NCBI GenBank assembly: GCA_040371205.1
Contig: AP031382.1
Location: forward strand, 1,981,562 to 2,045,561
DNA length: 64,000 nt
Direction: 5' to 3'
DNA from: Rhodanobacter sp.
GTDB lineage: Bacteria; Pseudomonadota; Gammaproteobacteria; Xanthomonadales; Rhodanobacteraceae
Shown: positions 42,562 to 50,975 of the stretch, one piece after another
How the letters are laid out: each line of letters starts with the position of its first letter
How positions within the stretch are numbered: position 1 is the stretch's first letter
Notes under the pieces: model-generated
Seen by the model: the letters and a program-made list of their open reading frames with translations, nothing else
Database searches by the model: none
Told to the model about the DNA's origin: nothing
Made by a program: the position numbers and the translations under genes

Positions 42562-42569
42562 GGTCTTTG

Positions 42570-44273
42570 TTAGGCGGCCTGCTTCAAAGGCTCGGTTTCA
42601 ACGGTTTTCCGAGGCTTGTAGTTCGGATCCCGCAGATCCTCCGGGATGCCCTTGATCGGCGGGTTCAGTTCCACGAAGTCACGGCGCGGAACCTTGCCGC
42701 GGAGCACTGAGCACAGGGCAACGCCCTGCTTCTTCGTGAGCGCGGCGAAGTCTCCCAGACGCACGATGGGCTCTTCCTTCCAGGCTTCGCCCTTCCCACC
42801 TTCGCTCGGCTCGAAGCCCAGGAAGCCACGGAGGTTGCCAGGCAAGGTGTGGGACACGAAATTCGTGACCGCACCACGCTGTTGGGACTGCACCAGGTCC
42901 ATGCCAACGGCCTTGAACTCACCCACGCCCCGGCGCTGCAGCCGGCGGAACCACAGGCGCATCGGGTGGCCCTCATCGAACAAGGGCGTGGCCAACGCGG
43001 TCTTCACACCATTGATGAAGTTGAGCGTGCGCCCGCCGCCGCCGAACTGCGGCACCCAGGCGGTTCCCCAACCCTGCCACTTCTGCAACCACTCGACGGT
43101 GCCGATCGACGTGGACAGGGCGATGCGCGACTGGAATGCATCGAAAAAAGCCTCCACTTGATTGGGGTCCTTGCACTTATCCTTGACCGACTCAAGAGTC
43201 TGGGTCGCAATCACCAGCGCGCACCCGAGGCTGCGCGCAATGGGCGCGAGGTCGTAGTCACTCTCTGTGGCGATGAGCTGGAACTCATCCTGGACCATGA
43301 GCAGCAGGCAGGCATTCGGATCGGCCTCCCGCCAGCCGCCTTCCACGTCCGCGCGCTCCTTGATGCGTGTGTAGATTCTGGCCTTGATCAGGGCGCTGGC
43401 CACAATTCCTGCGGTGTCATAGCGCATTTTGGGCAGATTCAGGCCAACCGACCAGAACTCTCCGTTTTCATCTTTGCGCAGGCAGATTTCCGGATTGGCG
43501 CTGCCGGATTCGCACTGGGCCCACTTGATCAAAAGCGGATGCGACGTGATGCCGCCCATCCACGTGGAGACCTGGCCCATCGACCCTTCACGGAGCTTGT
43601 CATCCATCTGGAAGAAGTCAGTTTCGAAGTAATTCAGGGCTTGCAGCAGCATCCCGTCCCCGGCTTCCGGATGAACCTTCCGAACGATTTCCACGAAATC
43701 TTTCAGGGTCTTGGGATCGGTCTGTGGCAGGAAGGCCAGGCGGTTCCAATCCCAGATGGTCCAGAACCAGTTGCGATTCGGGTTCTTGCGACTGATGTCC
43801 ACCAGGGCATGCAGGAAATAAGCCGCGTGACGAAGGTGGGCGATCGTCAGGTTGTTCCAGATGGGGTTATCCCCCTTGTCGCCCGGGCGCACATTGATCT
43901 CGGTGATCGTCTGCACCGCCTGGTGGGGTGTGAGACCTTCCAGCAAACCCACGGTGTGCCGCGTGGGGTCCAGGCACAAGTAGTTTTTCAGCCCGAGGAA
44001 CTCCGCCGCCAAGGCGCCCTTGCCACAGATGTAAAAGGCACCGCCCTGCTTCGCGCGGAGATACTGATAAACGGTCGGCTTGATCAACGCCTCAGTCTTG
44101 CCTTGGCCGGATGAGCCAAAGAACACCAAGTGCTTGGTGAGGGCTTCGACTTCCACGACAAACGGCAGCTTGGGATCCGGTGCAAAGGTGTCCCAACGGT
44201 TGGTCGAGCAATGACCCGTCGCGTAACCGAAATGGATTTCACCGGGGAAGTGATGGGCTTTGGGGCAACTCAT
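42570..44273 (-). CDS. Soluble VirD4/TraG-like ATPase (second coupling-type protein)
   Basis: 567 aa. Walker A GSSGQGKT (53-60), Walker B LLLMVQDEFQLIA (about 320), and the following CALVIATQTLESVKD is the helicase-like segment found in VirD4/TraG/IcmO coupling proteins. Unlike TraD it has no N-terminal membrane helices. The start ATG at 44273 has AAGGA upstream. The multi-TM protein encoded 9 bp upstream may provide the membrane part. It may serve protein substrates or a second secretion task, since TraD already fits the relaxase. Confidence 0.8.
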   Translation of the reverse strand: MSCPKAHHFPGEIHFGYATGHCSTNRWDTFAPDPKLPFVVEVEALTKHLVFFGSSGQGKTEALIKPTVYQYLRAKQGGAFYICGKGALAAEFLGLKNYLCLDPTRHTVGLLEGLTPHQAVQTITEINVRPGDKGDNPIWNNLTIAHLRHAAYFLHALVDISRKNPNRNWFWTIWDWNRLAFLPQTDPKTLKDFVEIVRKVHPEAGDGMLLQALNYFETDFFQMDDKLREGSMGQVSTWMGGITSHPLLIKWAQCESGSANPEICLRKDENGEFWSVGLNLPKMRYDTAGIVASALIKARIYTRIKERADVEGGWREADPNACLLLMVQDEFQLIATESDYDLAPIARSLGCALVIATQTLESVKDKCKDPNQVEAFFDAFQSRIALSTSIGTVEWLQKWQGWGTAWVPQFGGGGRTLNFINGVKTALATPLFDEGHPMRLWFRRLQRRGVGEFKAVGMDLVQSQQRGAVTNFVSHTLPGNLRGFLGFEPSEGGKGEAWKEEPIVRLGDFAALTKKQGVALCSVLRGKVPRRDFVELNPPIKGIPEDLRDPNYKPRKTVETEPLKQAA

Positions 44274-44282
44274 GGTCAATCC

Positions 44283-45206
44283 TTAATTGATGATGTTGAG
44301 GAGTTGAGCCCTGCGGGCTTCGATGTGGAACGTGCCGTTGGCGCTGTCTTCCCAGGAAGCGACTTTCTTCTGCCATTGGAGATGCGCGGCACGTTGAGAC
44401 ATTAAGGAAGAGGACCAGAGGGTCCCGCACCATGCACTGGGCAAAGCCAGCACCAGGGGACGCAGGATGTCCGGCAGGATGATCGAAAGCCCCAGCACGA
44501 CGCCCACGGCCAAGAGCCCACCGACGACCAAGCGCGCATGGCGGAGGCTACCGAAGAGGAAGGCCATCCCCAGCACCACGCCGACGGGAATGAAGAACTT
44601 CGAGGACCCCAAGAACGATGTGGGGTCGTGGAGCTGGGATGGCTCAGGCAGCGCCAGCGCGACCAGCGGCAACGCCGCACCCACCGCAGCGACGATGGCC
44701 CAGCCCCCCGTCGAAATCGCCAACAACGACAACGTGGCCAGCAACGCCATGACCGGCAAAATGGCCAAGGCGGAGTTGGACAACAGGACGATCAACAGCG
44801 AAAAGAGCGGGACGGCCGCAAAGAGCAGGCCCGTCGCCGAACTCGCCGAGCCCATCAGGAAATCCTGGGTGAGCAGGCGGCCCGCGGTGGAGCCCTGGTT
44901 GCCTTGGGCATCGGGACGGGTGCGATAGAAGCGCCCGCGCACGTCACGCATGTCATGGGGCCAAATCACCCATTCACCCTTTGCGTTTTGCACGTAGAGC
45001 TCGTCATCGTCATCGTCCTGGTCAGGCTTGCGCTCACCCTGGGTGACGTCCCAGCGGGTGCCGTTGTCGAGCGCGAATTGGCGACTGTCTTCACCCATCG
45101 GTTCGATGGGCAGGAAACGATTGAGCTTGATCACAGCCAGACCTGTGCTGGGAGACTCCGGGACCAACTTGGCATCTTCAATGGTGTGTTCGGGGGTCAT
45201 GGGCAT
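44283..45206 (-). CDS. Multi-TM membrane protein paired with VirD4-like ATPase
   Basis: 307 aa. The first 110 residues are soluble and acidic (KPDQDDDDDELYVQNAKGEW, YRTRPDAQG). Six or so hydrophobic helices then cover about 120-270 (LLFAAVPLFSLLIVLLSNSA, VGVVLGMAFLFGSLRHARLV). It begins 1 nt after the previous stop and ends 9 bp before the ATPase gene. Probable membrane partner of that ATPase. Confidence 0.7.
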   Translation of the reverse strand: MPMTPEHTIEDAKLVPESPSTGLAVIKLNRFLPIEPMGEDSRQFALDNGTRWDVTQGERKPDQDDDDDELYVQNAKGEWVIWPHDMRDVRGRFYRTRPDAQGNQGSTAGRLLTQDFLMGSASSATGLLFAAVPLFSLLIVLLSNSALAILPVMALLATLSLLAISTGGWAIVAAVGAALPLVALALPEPSQLHDPTSFLGSSKFFIPVGVVLGMAFLFGSLRHARLVVGGLLAVGVVLGLSIILPDILRPLVLALPSAWCGTLWSSSLMSQRAAHLQWQKKVASWEDSANGTFHIEARRAQLLNIIN

Positions 45207-45207
45207 C

Positions 45208-45735
45208 TCACTGATCCTGGGCTTGGCAATAGAAACTCTTTGCTCGGTTTTCCGGGGCCACGTTGTCGCACTGCTGCTTCCGCCAGGCCTTCGCCTGTTC
45301 GGCCGCCTGCGCCTTCTGTCGGGCGGCCAGATCAACACAGGCTTGGTCGTTCTTTTGCTGATCCGGGGTTTGCTGGATGCAGCGAGCCTGGATCTGCTGA
45401 TCCTTGACCGCTTGCGCTGCTGCGACCGTGGCCTCGTGTTGCACGTAGAGACTGTGGCCGCCTGCGTAGAGGCCGAATGGCACCAACAACACGCCCAGCA
45501 GCGCGGTCCAAAGGACGCTCGTGAGCTTTGTGACTCGATGGGTGTGGTCGATTCGAAACCAGGCCGTGGCCAAACGCGACAGATAAATGTCGGGCTCGCT
45601 GATCTCGTCTTTGTGCGGCTTTACCCGATCGCAGGGCTCGAAATAAAAATCGTCCGGCACGTTCATGGATTCAGGCGTGCCCAGCAGCCAGCTTCCGAGG
45701 CGATGTTTCACGTGCGATGTGAAAGTGATGGACAT
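45208..45735 (-). CDS. Membrane protein, first gene of the VirD4-like operon
   Basis: 175 aa. One membrane helix (TSVLWTALLGVLLVPFGLYA, about 70-90) separates an N-terminal cytoplasmic part from a helical Gln/Ala-rich, cysteine-containing periplasmic part (QACVDLAARQKAQAAEQAKA). The overall plan recalls VirB-type scaffold subunits but no family match is claimed. Confidence 0.65.
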   Translation of the reverse strand: MSITFTSHVKHRLGSWLLGTPESMNVPDDFYFEPCDRVKPHKDEISEPDIYLSRLATAWFRIDHTHRVTKLTSVLWTALLGVLLVPFGLYAGGHSLYVQHEATVAAAQAVKDQQIQARCIQQTPDQQKNDQACVDLAARQKAQAAEQAKAWRKQQCDNVAPENRAKSFYCQAQDQ

Positions 45736-45784
45736 AGGGGCTCTCAAAGGTGGGGAGTCGAGAGCTCGGGGGCTCTCTCTGACT

Positions 45785-45847
45785 ATCAAAACGAAGGATC
45801 GGGGCGCGTCAACCCCCAAAACGAAAATAAAGGGGTGGGCTCACCCC
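45785..45847 (-). promoter_or_regulatory. Promoter and upstream operator of the VirD4-like operon
   Basis: Minus strand: -35 TTGACG (45812-45807), 16-bp spacer, -10 TTTGAT (45790-45785). Operator GGGGTGGGCTCACCCC (45832-45847) is 19 bp upstream. It matches the adhesin promoter (17673-17734) closely, including GATCCTTCG in the spacer. Confidence 0.75.
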
Positions 45848-45863
45848 TTCTTTTTGCCACTGG

Positions 45864-46886
45864 TTAGTGCTGCTTGAAAAAAGCGTCCAGCTTGGCGTCC
45901 GCGTCCTTCTCAAACGTGTCGGGCTTCGCTGCTGTTTGTGTCTGTGCTTTCGCCTTCACCACCGGCTTAGCCACGGGAGCCGTCACCGGAGTGAGAACCA
46001 CAGGAGCCGGGGTGGGCTTGGCCACCGCCGCGACCACAGGGGCCGGAGCCGGTGCAGGCGCCTGCTGTGGCACGAACGTCGGCACCGGAGCGGGCTTCGG
46101 CGCTTCCACCGGGGCCACGGGTGGCTTCGCCTGAGCTTGAAGTTGAGCTGGACTCAGGCACTTCGCTTCCAGTGCGAAATCCGCGGCGGCCAGTGCTTGC
46201 TGGGCTACGTCTGCGGTGGATGCCTGGACCACCCCATGCTGGTCATCCACCCGTTCGATCAACCCGGGAACGGTCGTGGCCGTGTGCGACCACCCGCCCG
46301 CGACGTTCGGGTTGAACGACAAGTTGCAGGTGAACGGCTGCTTGGGCGCGGTGTCCGCACTCAGCACTTGCAGCCCGGCCTGCACGTTCCAACCCGGCAG
46401 CTTCATCACCGGAGCCGGGGCCGGCGCTGGGGTGCTCGATTCAACACCGAGTGCCGTCGCCTTCGCCGCGGTGCTGCTCGATGCAGGCGCTGCCGGGGTG
46501 GCCTGGTGCACGTGCCAGGCGAAGGCGCCACCAGCGATGGCCACCACCACACCCGCGCCCAGCATCCAAGTCTTGCGGGTCACCTGGACTCCGCTGACGC
46601 GTGTTTTGACGGCGGGCACCAAAGTGCTCTTGGCCTTGGACGCGAGCTCGCCGGCTTGGTCAACCAGCTTCCCTGCCCCTGCTTTCATGCGTTCGGCCGT
46701 TTCAGCTGCGGCGGCTTTCAACTCCGCGGCGGCTTTGTCGCTGATGACGCCCTGGTCTGCCTGACGCTGAGGCGCGGGCTTTGCCTTGGCAGCGTTGCCG
46801 AACAAATCCCGGCCACCTGTGGGAGCAGCGGGCACCGGTGTCGCGGAGGGTTTGGGTTTGCGTGTCTTGTCGAAAAGATCAGCCAT
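45864..46886 (-). CDS. TM protein with Ala/Pro-rich periplasmic stalk
   Basis: 340 aa. Cytoplasmic Lys/Ala-rich N-terminus (KAAAELKAAAAETAERMKAG), one membrane helix (TWMLGAGVVVAIAGGAFAWH, about 106-125), then a long Pro/Ala-rich periplasmic segment around a small Cys-containing domain (PFTCNLSFNPNVAGGWSHTA, LEAKCLSP). The plan resembles TonB-like or VirB10-like energy-coupling proteins that span the periplasm, but no domain signature confirms this. Last gene of the unit starting near 49577. Confidence 0.65.
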   Translation of the reverse strand: MADLFDKTRKPKPSATPVPAAPTGGRDLFGNAAKAKPAPQRQADQGVISDKAAAELKAAAAETAERMKAGAGKLVDQAGELASKAKSTLVPAVKTRVSGVQVTRKTWMLGAGVVVAIAGGAFAWHVHQATPAAPASSSTAAKATALGVESSTPAPAPAPVMKLPGWNVQAGLQVLSADTAPKQPFTCNLSFNPNVAGGWSHTATTVPGLIERVDDQHGVVQASTADVAQQALAAADFALEAKCLSPAQLQAQAKPPVAPVEAPKPAPVPTFVPQQAPAPAPAPVVAAVAKPTPAPVVLTPVTAPVAKPVVKAKAQTQTAAKPDTFEKDADAKLDAFFKQH

Positions 46887-46901
46887 GGCTGCTCTCCTTA
46901 C

Positions 46902-47075
46902 TTATACGGTGTCGGGGATCGCCACCACATCGGCGATGGAGAGGGGACGCACAAAGCGCCCCTCTTCTGCAACGGCGATGCTGGGCAAGAGGGCCAGTTG
47001 TTCGTTCTCCCCGAGGGTGAGGAGAACGGACAACCAGGCCAACGTGGCGCGCAGGTGGGCCGGGAACGTGACCAT
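46902..47075 (-). CDS. Small hypothetical protein
   Basis: 57 aa. The start shares a base with the preceding stop (TGATG). One hydrophobic stretch (LRATLAWLSVLLTLGENEQL) may be a membrane helix. No family recognised. Confidence 0.55.
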   Translation of the reverse strand: MVTFPAHLRATLAWLSVLLTLGENEQLALLPSIAVAEEGRFVRPLSIADVVAIPDTV

Positions 47076-47743
47076 CACTTCACCGTGGGAACCGGCGAGA
47101 TGATCAACTCGGGCGACGCAGCCGGCTCGTCCACGACCTTCACCGTGGAGTTGGCGGACAAGGTGTTGTGCACCTGGGTGTCCAGCCACGCACGCTGAGC
47201 CGTGGTGCCGCGCACGGTGATGGTGGTGGGCTCCTTGGCTTGGTCGGCCAGGACGGTTGCTTTCACCACCACCCGCACAACGTCATCGGAATGCGCAGCG
47301 ACCTTCGACGCGGGCAAGTTCATTTCGAGCTTGTCCAGCGTGAGCGTCTGTTCCGTCTGGCCCTGAGCGTTCTTCGCGTCCACTGTCTTCGTGGACACCG
47401 TGGCCTTCACGCCGGGAACAGCGTTGGCTTCGTCGGCGGTCTTCTTGGCTTCGGCGAGCAAGTGCTTGTGCAGTTCGACGGAGGCCACGCCCCCGACCAC
47501 TGCACCCGCCGCACAGCCCTTCAACATGTCTGAACCGTTGCCAATGAATTTGGCAAGGATGGCGCCACCGGCACAGCCAAGAATGGCTCCGCCCGTTGCT
47601 GAGCGAGTGGTGTCTGACTGGGAACCGAAGACACCCCCGACCTTTTGCGTCGCGGTGTCGATGGAGGCGCAGCCCGAAGACAGGGCAACGGCGCCGGTCA
47701 GGATGAGCGCAGAAGTGGCGCGGATGAGATGATGGAGTTTCAT
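47075..47743 (-). CDS. Lipoprotein with glycine zipper
   Basis: 222 aa. Lipoprotein signal peptide (LHHLIRATSALILTGAVALS, lipobox SSGC), so the mature protein starts at Cys and is anchored in a membrane leaflet. A glycine-zipper region follows (GGAILGCAGGAILAKFIGNG, GAVVGGVASVEL) and then a beta-rich domain with ITVRGTTAQRAWLDTQVHNT. It resembles periplasmic outer-membrane-associated proteins of secretion systems. Confidence 0.8.
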   Translation of the reverse strand: MKLHHLIRATSALILTGAVALSSGCASIDTATQKVGGVFGSQSDTTRSATGGAILGCAGGAILAKFIGNGSDMLKGCAAGAVVGGVASVELHKHLLAEAKKTADEANAVPGVKATVSTKTVDAKNAQGQTEQTLTLDKLEMNLPASKVAAHSDDVVRVVVKATVLADQAKEPTTITVRGTTAQRAWLDTQVHNTLSANSTVKVVDEPAASPELIISPVPTVK

Positions 47744-47799
47744 GGGAATAGCCTTTGGCAGTGGAGGAAGATGCGGCGGTGAAGACCGTTGGGGACCGG

Positions 47800-48012
47800 T
47801 CAGACGGGGGTGGGAGCCGGGGCACGCTTGGTGTCGCGGTAGTGCCAGACGCCCAGAGACACGGCGCCACCGGCGATGTCGAGCCACCACCAGACGGGCG
47901 ACATGAAGATGAAGGCCGGAATCTGGAAGAGATGGACAGAGACCAGCGCCAACAACAGGCACAAGCCGAAGCTGATGGCGATCCAGGCGATGGCGGGCAG
48001 ACGGTTGTTCAT
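47800..48012 (-). CDS. Small two-TM protein
   Basis: 70 aa, two hydrophobic helices (LPAIAWIAISFGLCLLLALV and FIFMSPVWWWLDIAGGAVSL), basic C-terminus. Ribosome-binding site AAAGGACAC before ATG. No family recognised. Confidence 0.65.
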   Translation of the reverse strand: MNNRLPAIAWIAISFGLCLLLALVSVHLFQIPAFIFMSPVWWWLDIAGGAVSLGVWHYRDTKRAPAPTPV

Positions 48013-48104
48013 GGATGTGTCCTTTGGTGTTGGCGATAACGCCGGTTGGGGATCAGATGCGATTGCGGTGATGGATTCCGGTGGGGGCCTTGGTCGTTGG
48101 CGTC

Positions 48105-48539
48105 CTATACGCAACGAGCTGCCAGAAGCTTTTCGACGTTGGGGGTGATGAAGTCCCAGATGACGTCGAGGGCCGCCAGGGCGATTGCGTTTACCCGTTC
48201 CCGTTTCTCGGCGTCGGTCAGTTCGCGGTCGGGCTCAACAGGGCCCAAGAGGCGATCTCGCTCGTGAGCCATCGGGATCACTTCGCGCAAGGCACACAAA
48301 GCGCATGCATTGGCCTTTTCCTGCCACAGCAGACGAAGCCGGTCTGACCGGGTGCCCGTGGGTGCCCCGTCGATCAACTGCCTGGCGATGTGGATGAAGA
48401 GACTTGCGCCCCAGGAAGCATTGGAGTCGTTGAGATAGTTCCGGAGTGTGGCGAGAGCCATGCGCTGCCAGACTTCTTCAACCGCCACCATGGGGGCCAC
48501 AGGTGGCGTGGGCTCGGATTTGTGAAAGAGGAATGACAT
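48105..48539 (-). CDS. Hypothetical helical soluble protein
   Basis: 144 aa, helical, with several tryptophans (VEEVWQRMALATLRNYLNDS, ALDVIWDFITPNVEKLL). Good ribosome-binding site (AAGGGAGCATCC before ATG). Unassigned. Confidence 0.65.
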   Translation of the reverse strand: MSFLFHKSEPTPPVAPMVAVEEVWQRMALATLRNYLNDSNASWGASLFIHIARQLIDGAPTGTRSDRLRLLWQEKANACALCALREVIPMAHERDRLLGPVEPDRELTDAEKRERVNAIALAALDVIWDFITPNVEKLLAARCV

Positions 48540-48554
48540 GGATGCTCCCTTCGA

Positions 48555-48734
48555 TCAGATGAGTGCGGGGCACTTGCGCCAGGCGCGGTTGCGTCCTGTC
48601 ATCAAGCGGGTGGCGTAGGCGGCGATCACACCGGGTGTCCGTTCGGCACCGGGATCCGTGTAAGCAACCGGGTGGCGCTTCTCGTGGCGGCGTTCGCGGC
48701 GGCGGATGAGCTGGATGGTGGTAAGGGTCTTCAT
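48555..48734 (-). CDS. Small basic hypothetical protein
   Basis: 59 aa, strongly basic (IQLIRRRERRHEKRHPVAYT). It starts 10 bp after the upstream stop with GAGGGGGGCGCC as ribosome-binding site. Possibly nucleic-acid binding. Confidence 0.6.
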   Translation of the reverse strand: MKTLTTIQLIRRRERRHEKRHPVAYTDPGAERTPGVIAAYATRLMTGRNRAWRKCPALI

Positions 48735-48744
48735 GGCGCCCCCC

Positions 48745-49218
48745 TCAGTGCAGGCCAAAGAAGCGGAGTGCGCCCACCAGCGGGAGCAGCACTGTCACCG
48801 CACCAAGGGTTGCCATGACGCCGCCGCGGAAGGCCTTGGACTTGATCAGTGCCCACACAACGAATGGCGCGGGGATCGAGATGGCGAGCAACAGGCCCAT
48901 CCATTCTTGGGGAAACAAGAGCCACACAGCGCCGAAGATGGTCAGCGTGAGGATGTCGTCGAAGATGAGGAATTGACGCCGCGCAGCTTCCTCATCACCC
49001 ATCCGACTTCCATGCAGCATCCACAGAAAGAAAATGGCCGTGCTCATAAAGAGAGCCACAAAGGTCGCCTGCCAATCCCATTGATACATGGTCAGGGCGA
49101 TCAACAGTCCCGATGCAAAGCGCCACCAAACCCGCCGATCGGGATAAAGGAAGGCAGTGACGATCGAGAAGAGAAAAAGCAACCCAAAGGTCAAGAGATC
49201 GAGAAACAGGTGTGACAT
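48745..49218 (-). CDS. Polytopic membrane protein
   Basis: 157 aa, about five membrane helices (LLTFGLLFLFSIVTAFLYPD near the start, ATLGAVTVLLPLVGALRFFG at the end). Unassigned. Second gene behind the ribbon-helix-helix gene. Confidence 0.7.
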   Translation of the reverse strand: MSHLFLDLLTFGLLFLFSIVTAFLYPDRRVWWRFASGLLIALTMYQWDWQATFVALFMSTAIFFLWMLHGSRMGDEEAARRQFLIFDDILTLTIFGAVWLLFPQEWMGLLLAISIPAPFVVWALIKSKAFRGGVMATLGAVTVLLPLVGALRFFGLH

Positions 49219-49229
49219 GGGTGAACTCC

Positions 49230-49577
49230 TCAGCGGCGGGTGGTGTTGGGCAAGCGCACGTGACCGAACTCGTCAGTTGCGCTTGGTGGGGTTGGGGGCT
49301 GGTCACCAGCGGCCAGTGCTTCGATGAAATCGAGGATCAACTGGCGGTTCGTGGCATCGGTGTTCTTCGATGCGGTGATGATTTCTTTCAGGGCTTCTTG
49401 CGTGACTTCACGCACCATGCGGGTGATCAGCTCACGCTGGGCTTCAAGACTCATCCACAACTCAACGGCCTCGCCGATCAACTCATTGCGGGATTGGCCC
49501 GAACGATCGGTGCGCGCATCCAACGCACGGACGTGTGCGGCGGGCAAGCGGACGGTGAAGGGAATGAGCTTGGGCAC
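49230..49577 (-). CDS. Ribbon-helix-helix DNA-binding protein (TrwA/CopG-like)
   Basis: 115 aa. The first 45 residues match a ribbon-helix-helix fold: beta strand LIPFTVRLPAAHVRAL, helix A with ARTDRSGQSRNELIGEAVEL. The C-terminal part is helical, likely for oligomerisation. Proteins of this shape act as relaxosome accessory factors (TrwA) or as repressors of their own operon. Its location beside a 390-bp non-coding region supports either role. Confidence 0.75.
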   Translation of the reverse strand: MPKLIPFTVRLPAAHVRALDARTDRSGQSRNELIGEAVELWMSLEAQRELITRMVREVTQEALKEIITASKNTDATNRQLILDFIEALAAGDQPPTPPSATDEFGHVRLPNTTRR

Positions 49578-49631
49578 GGGTGGGCTCTCGGTGGGGAAGT
49601 GAGAGCGCGTGTGTGTTCTGCCCTCTTCAAT

Positions 49632-49659
49632 AACCTGACCAAGAACCGCGCGGCGTCAA
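49632..49659 (-). promoter_or_regulatory. Promoter of the ribbon-helix-helix operon
   Basis: Minus strand: -35 TTGACG (49659-49654), 16-bp spacer, -10 CAGGTT (49637-49632). No GGGGTG operator is present, so this unit escapes the shared regulon and may be controlled by its own ribbon-helix-helix protein. Confidence 0.55.
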
Positions 49660-49976
49660 GCCCCTGACGCGCACCGCGTCGATGTGGCTTGTTTACAGGG
49701 GTTTCGTGCGCTTTGTTGAGTGAGCGGTGGTGCGCGCCGCTCGAAAAAGCGCACCGCGTTTGGCACCGCGCTTCGGCTTTGATGGGGTTGGGCTTTCAAC
49801 GCCGGACGCAGGGCGAGAGCAACCGCAGGGCGCACCACCGAAAGGTGCGTCCGGTGTATAGCGACGTGGGGCTTTAAAGGCGTCAAGAGGATCGGGGCCT
49901 ATTCGCTCTTCCCGAGCCTCAGCCTTAAAGTCCACGGAGCATCGACGCTGTTCCGCTTCATGCTTCGGCTTTTGGG
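49660..49976. other. Non-coding region beside RHH gene; candidate oriT or regulatory region
   Basis: No convincing gene. Contains the palindrome GACGCG-CAC-CGCGTC (49666-49680), a GCGCACC/GGTGCGT hairpin (near 49829-49850) and repeated GCGCACCGCG-like stretches. It separates two divergent transcription units and adjoins a TrwA-like gene, so it is the best oriT candidate here. No nick-site consensus was identified. Confidence 0.3.
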
Positions 49977-50004
49977 TTGACGCGGCCCTATGCGCGCCTA
50001 GGGT
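49977..50004 (+). promoter_or_regulatory. Promoter of the HNH/GIY-YIG nuclease pair
   Basis: -35 TTGACG (49977-49982), 16-bp spacer, -10 TAGGGT (49999-50004). The -10 lies inside the left arm of a perfect inverted repeat. Confidence 0.7.
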
Positions 50005-50036
50005 TTTGTGAGGAACGAACAAAACCCTAGGCGCGC
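49992..50036. repeat. Perfect 18-bp inverted repeat over the nuclease promoter
   Basis: Left arm GCGCGCCTAGGGTTTTGT (49992-50009) and its exact complement (50019-50036) flank a 9-bp centre, GAGGAACGA. The repeat covers the -10, the expected transcription start and the leader up to 5 bp before the ATG at 50042. Most of the left arm would not be transcribed, so it is more likely a DNA operator than an RNA hairpin. Confidence 0.85.
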
Positions 50037-50041
50037 CCTTT

Positions 50042-50974
50042 ATGCCCACCCCCTCCTTTGCTTTATCTCCTGCTCTTGCTCAACTGGCGGCTCGTGTTCA
50101 ATCGGGTCGCCAGTCCGCAACCCCGCGTTCCTCTGTCTCACCCGGGGTTGCCTCGCCCTTGTCTTCCGCTTCCGTGTCGAATCGCTCCGGCTCCCCTGCT
50201 CTCGATTCGTCGGTTGCCCCTGTTTTGCCCTCGGGGTTGCTCTCGGCTTTTCTCACGCAAGCCTCATCCCTCTCGCTCCGGCAATCGCGCCCTGCTTGGT
50301 TGAAAGAGCGGATCGCGCAGCGTGATGGAAATCGCTGTTGGCATTGCGGCACCCGCGCGACTTGCACCGCTTCCCTCTTCTCGCGCGCCCTCGGGGGTCA
50401 TGCCTCCGACGACAACACCGTGTGCGCGTGCCCGGCTTGTATCCAACGCTTCACGGATTTGGACCCGATGGTGGATCACTGGTGCAACCCCGCATCTCCT
50501 TGGAGCAAGGAACAGAACGCGCAGCGCCTTCGTGCATTGGCAGAAAGCTTGAACCATGGCCTCCCAGTCGCATTGGCCGGGTCCGCGCGTGCCGCGTGGG
50601 CGTCGCTTGAAAAACTTCGGTGGGGGCAACCGCGTGTGGCATGTGCCGTCTTTCACGGCGAAGCCATCACGTTGCTCACCCCCATTGCGAAACCGGAGGC
50701 GAGTTGGTCATGCCTCGCGCGCGGAGCGAAGGAAGCCGGGGCGACGGTGGAGGCAACCCGCGCGGAGGTGCTGGTGGTCGACTCCGATCAGTGGGAGCAC
50801 GTGGCTCATATGTTGATTCAGGCGGGCGCGCTGCTTCGGCGAGTGAGCGTCCCCGGCTTTTTGGAGGCGGTGGCATCCCCTGTGGATGGGGTGAGCAACC
50901 CCCGGGGTGGCTTTCGCTGGGATGAACTTTTTCAAGGGACGCGCGCGGTGGCTCGTGCGGCCAAAGGAGCCTGA
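50042..50974 (+). CDS. HNH-like nuclease/zinc-finger protein
   Basis: 310 aa. The first 90 residues are Ser/Pro/Ala-rich and disordered. Residues 95-145 match an HNH zinc-binding core: WLKERIAQRDGNRCWHCGTR (CxxC) and DDNTVCACPACIQRF (second CxxC), a pattern seen in restriction-like and McrA-like enzymes. The canonical catalytic His is not clearly placed, so activity is uncertain. The C-terminal half (ARAAWASLEKLRWGQPRVAC onward) is unassigned. Followed 1 nt later by the GIY-YIG gene. Confidence 0.7.
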   Translation: MPTPSFALSPALAQLAARVQSGRQSATPRSSVSPGVASPLSSASVSNRSGSPALDSSVAPVLPSGLLSAFLTQASSLSLRQSRPAWLKERIAQRDGNRCWHCGTRATCTASLFSRALGGHASDDNTVCACPACIQRFTDLDPMVDHWCNPASPWSKEQNAQRLRALAESLNHGLPVALAGSARAAWASLEKLRWGQPRVACAVFHGEAITLLTPIAKPEASWSCLARGAKEAGATVEATRAEVLVVDSDQWEHVAHMLIQAGALLRRVSVPGFLEAVASPVDGVSNPRGGFRWDELFQGTRAVARAAKGA

Positions 50975-50975
50975 A

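Noticed and set aside
49693-50049. 118-aa minus-strand open frame in the intergenic region
   Set aside because: No ribosome-binding site, low-complexity composition, and it crosses the inverted-repeat promoter region.
50888-50903. GGGGTGAGCAACCCCC near the end of the HNH-like gene
   Set aside because: Half-site spacing and sequence do not match the operator; no promoter beside it.
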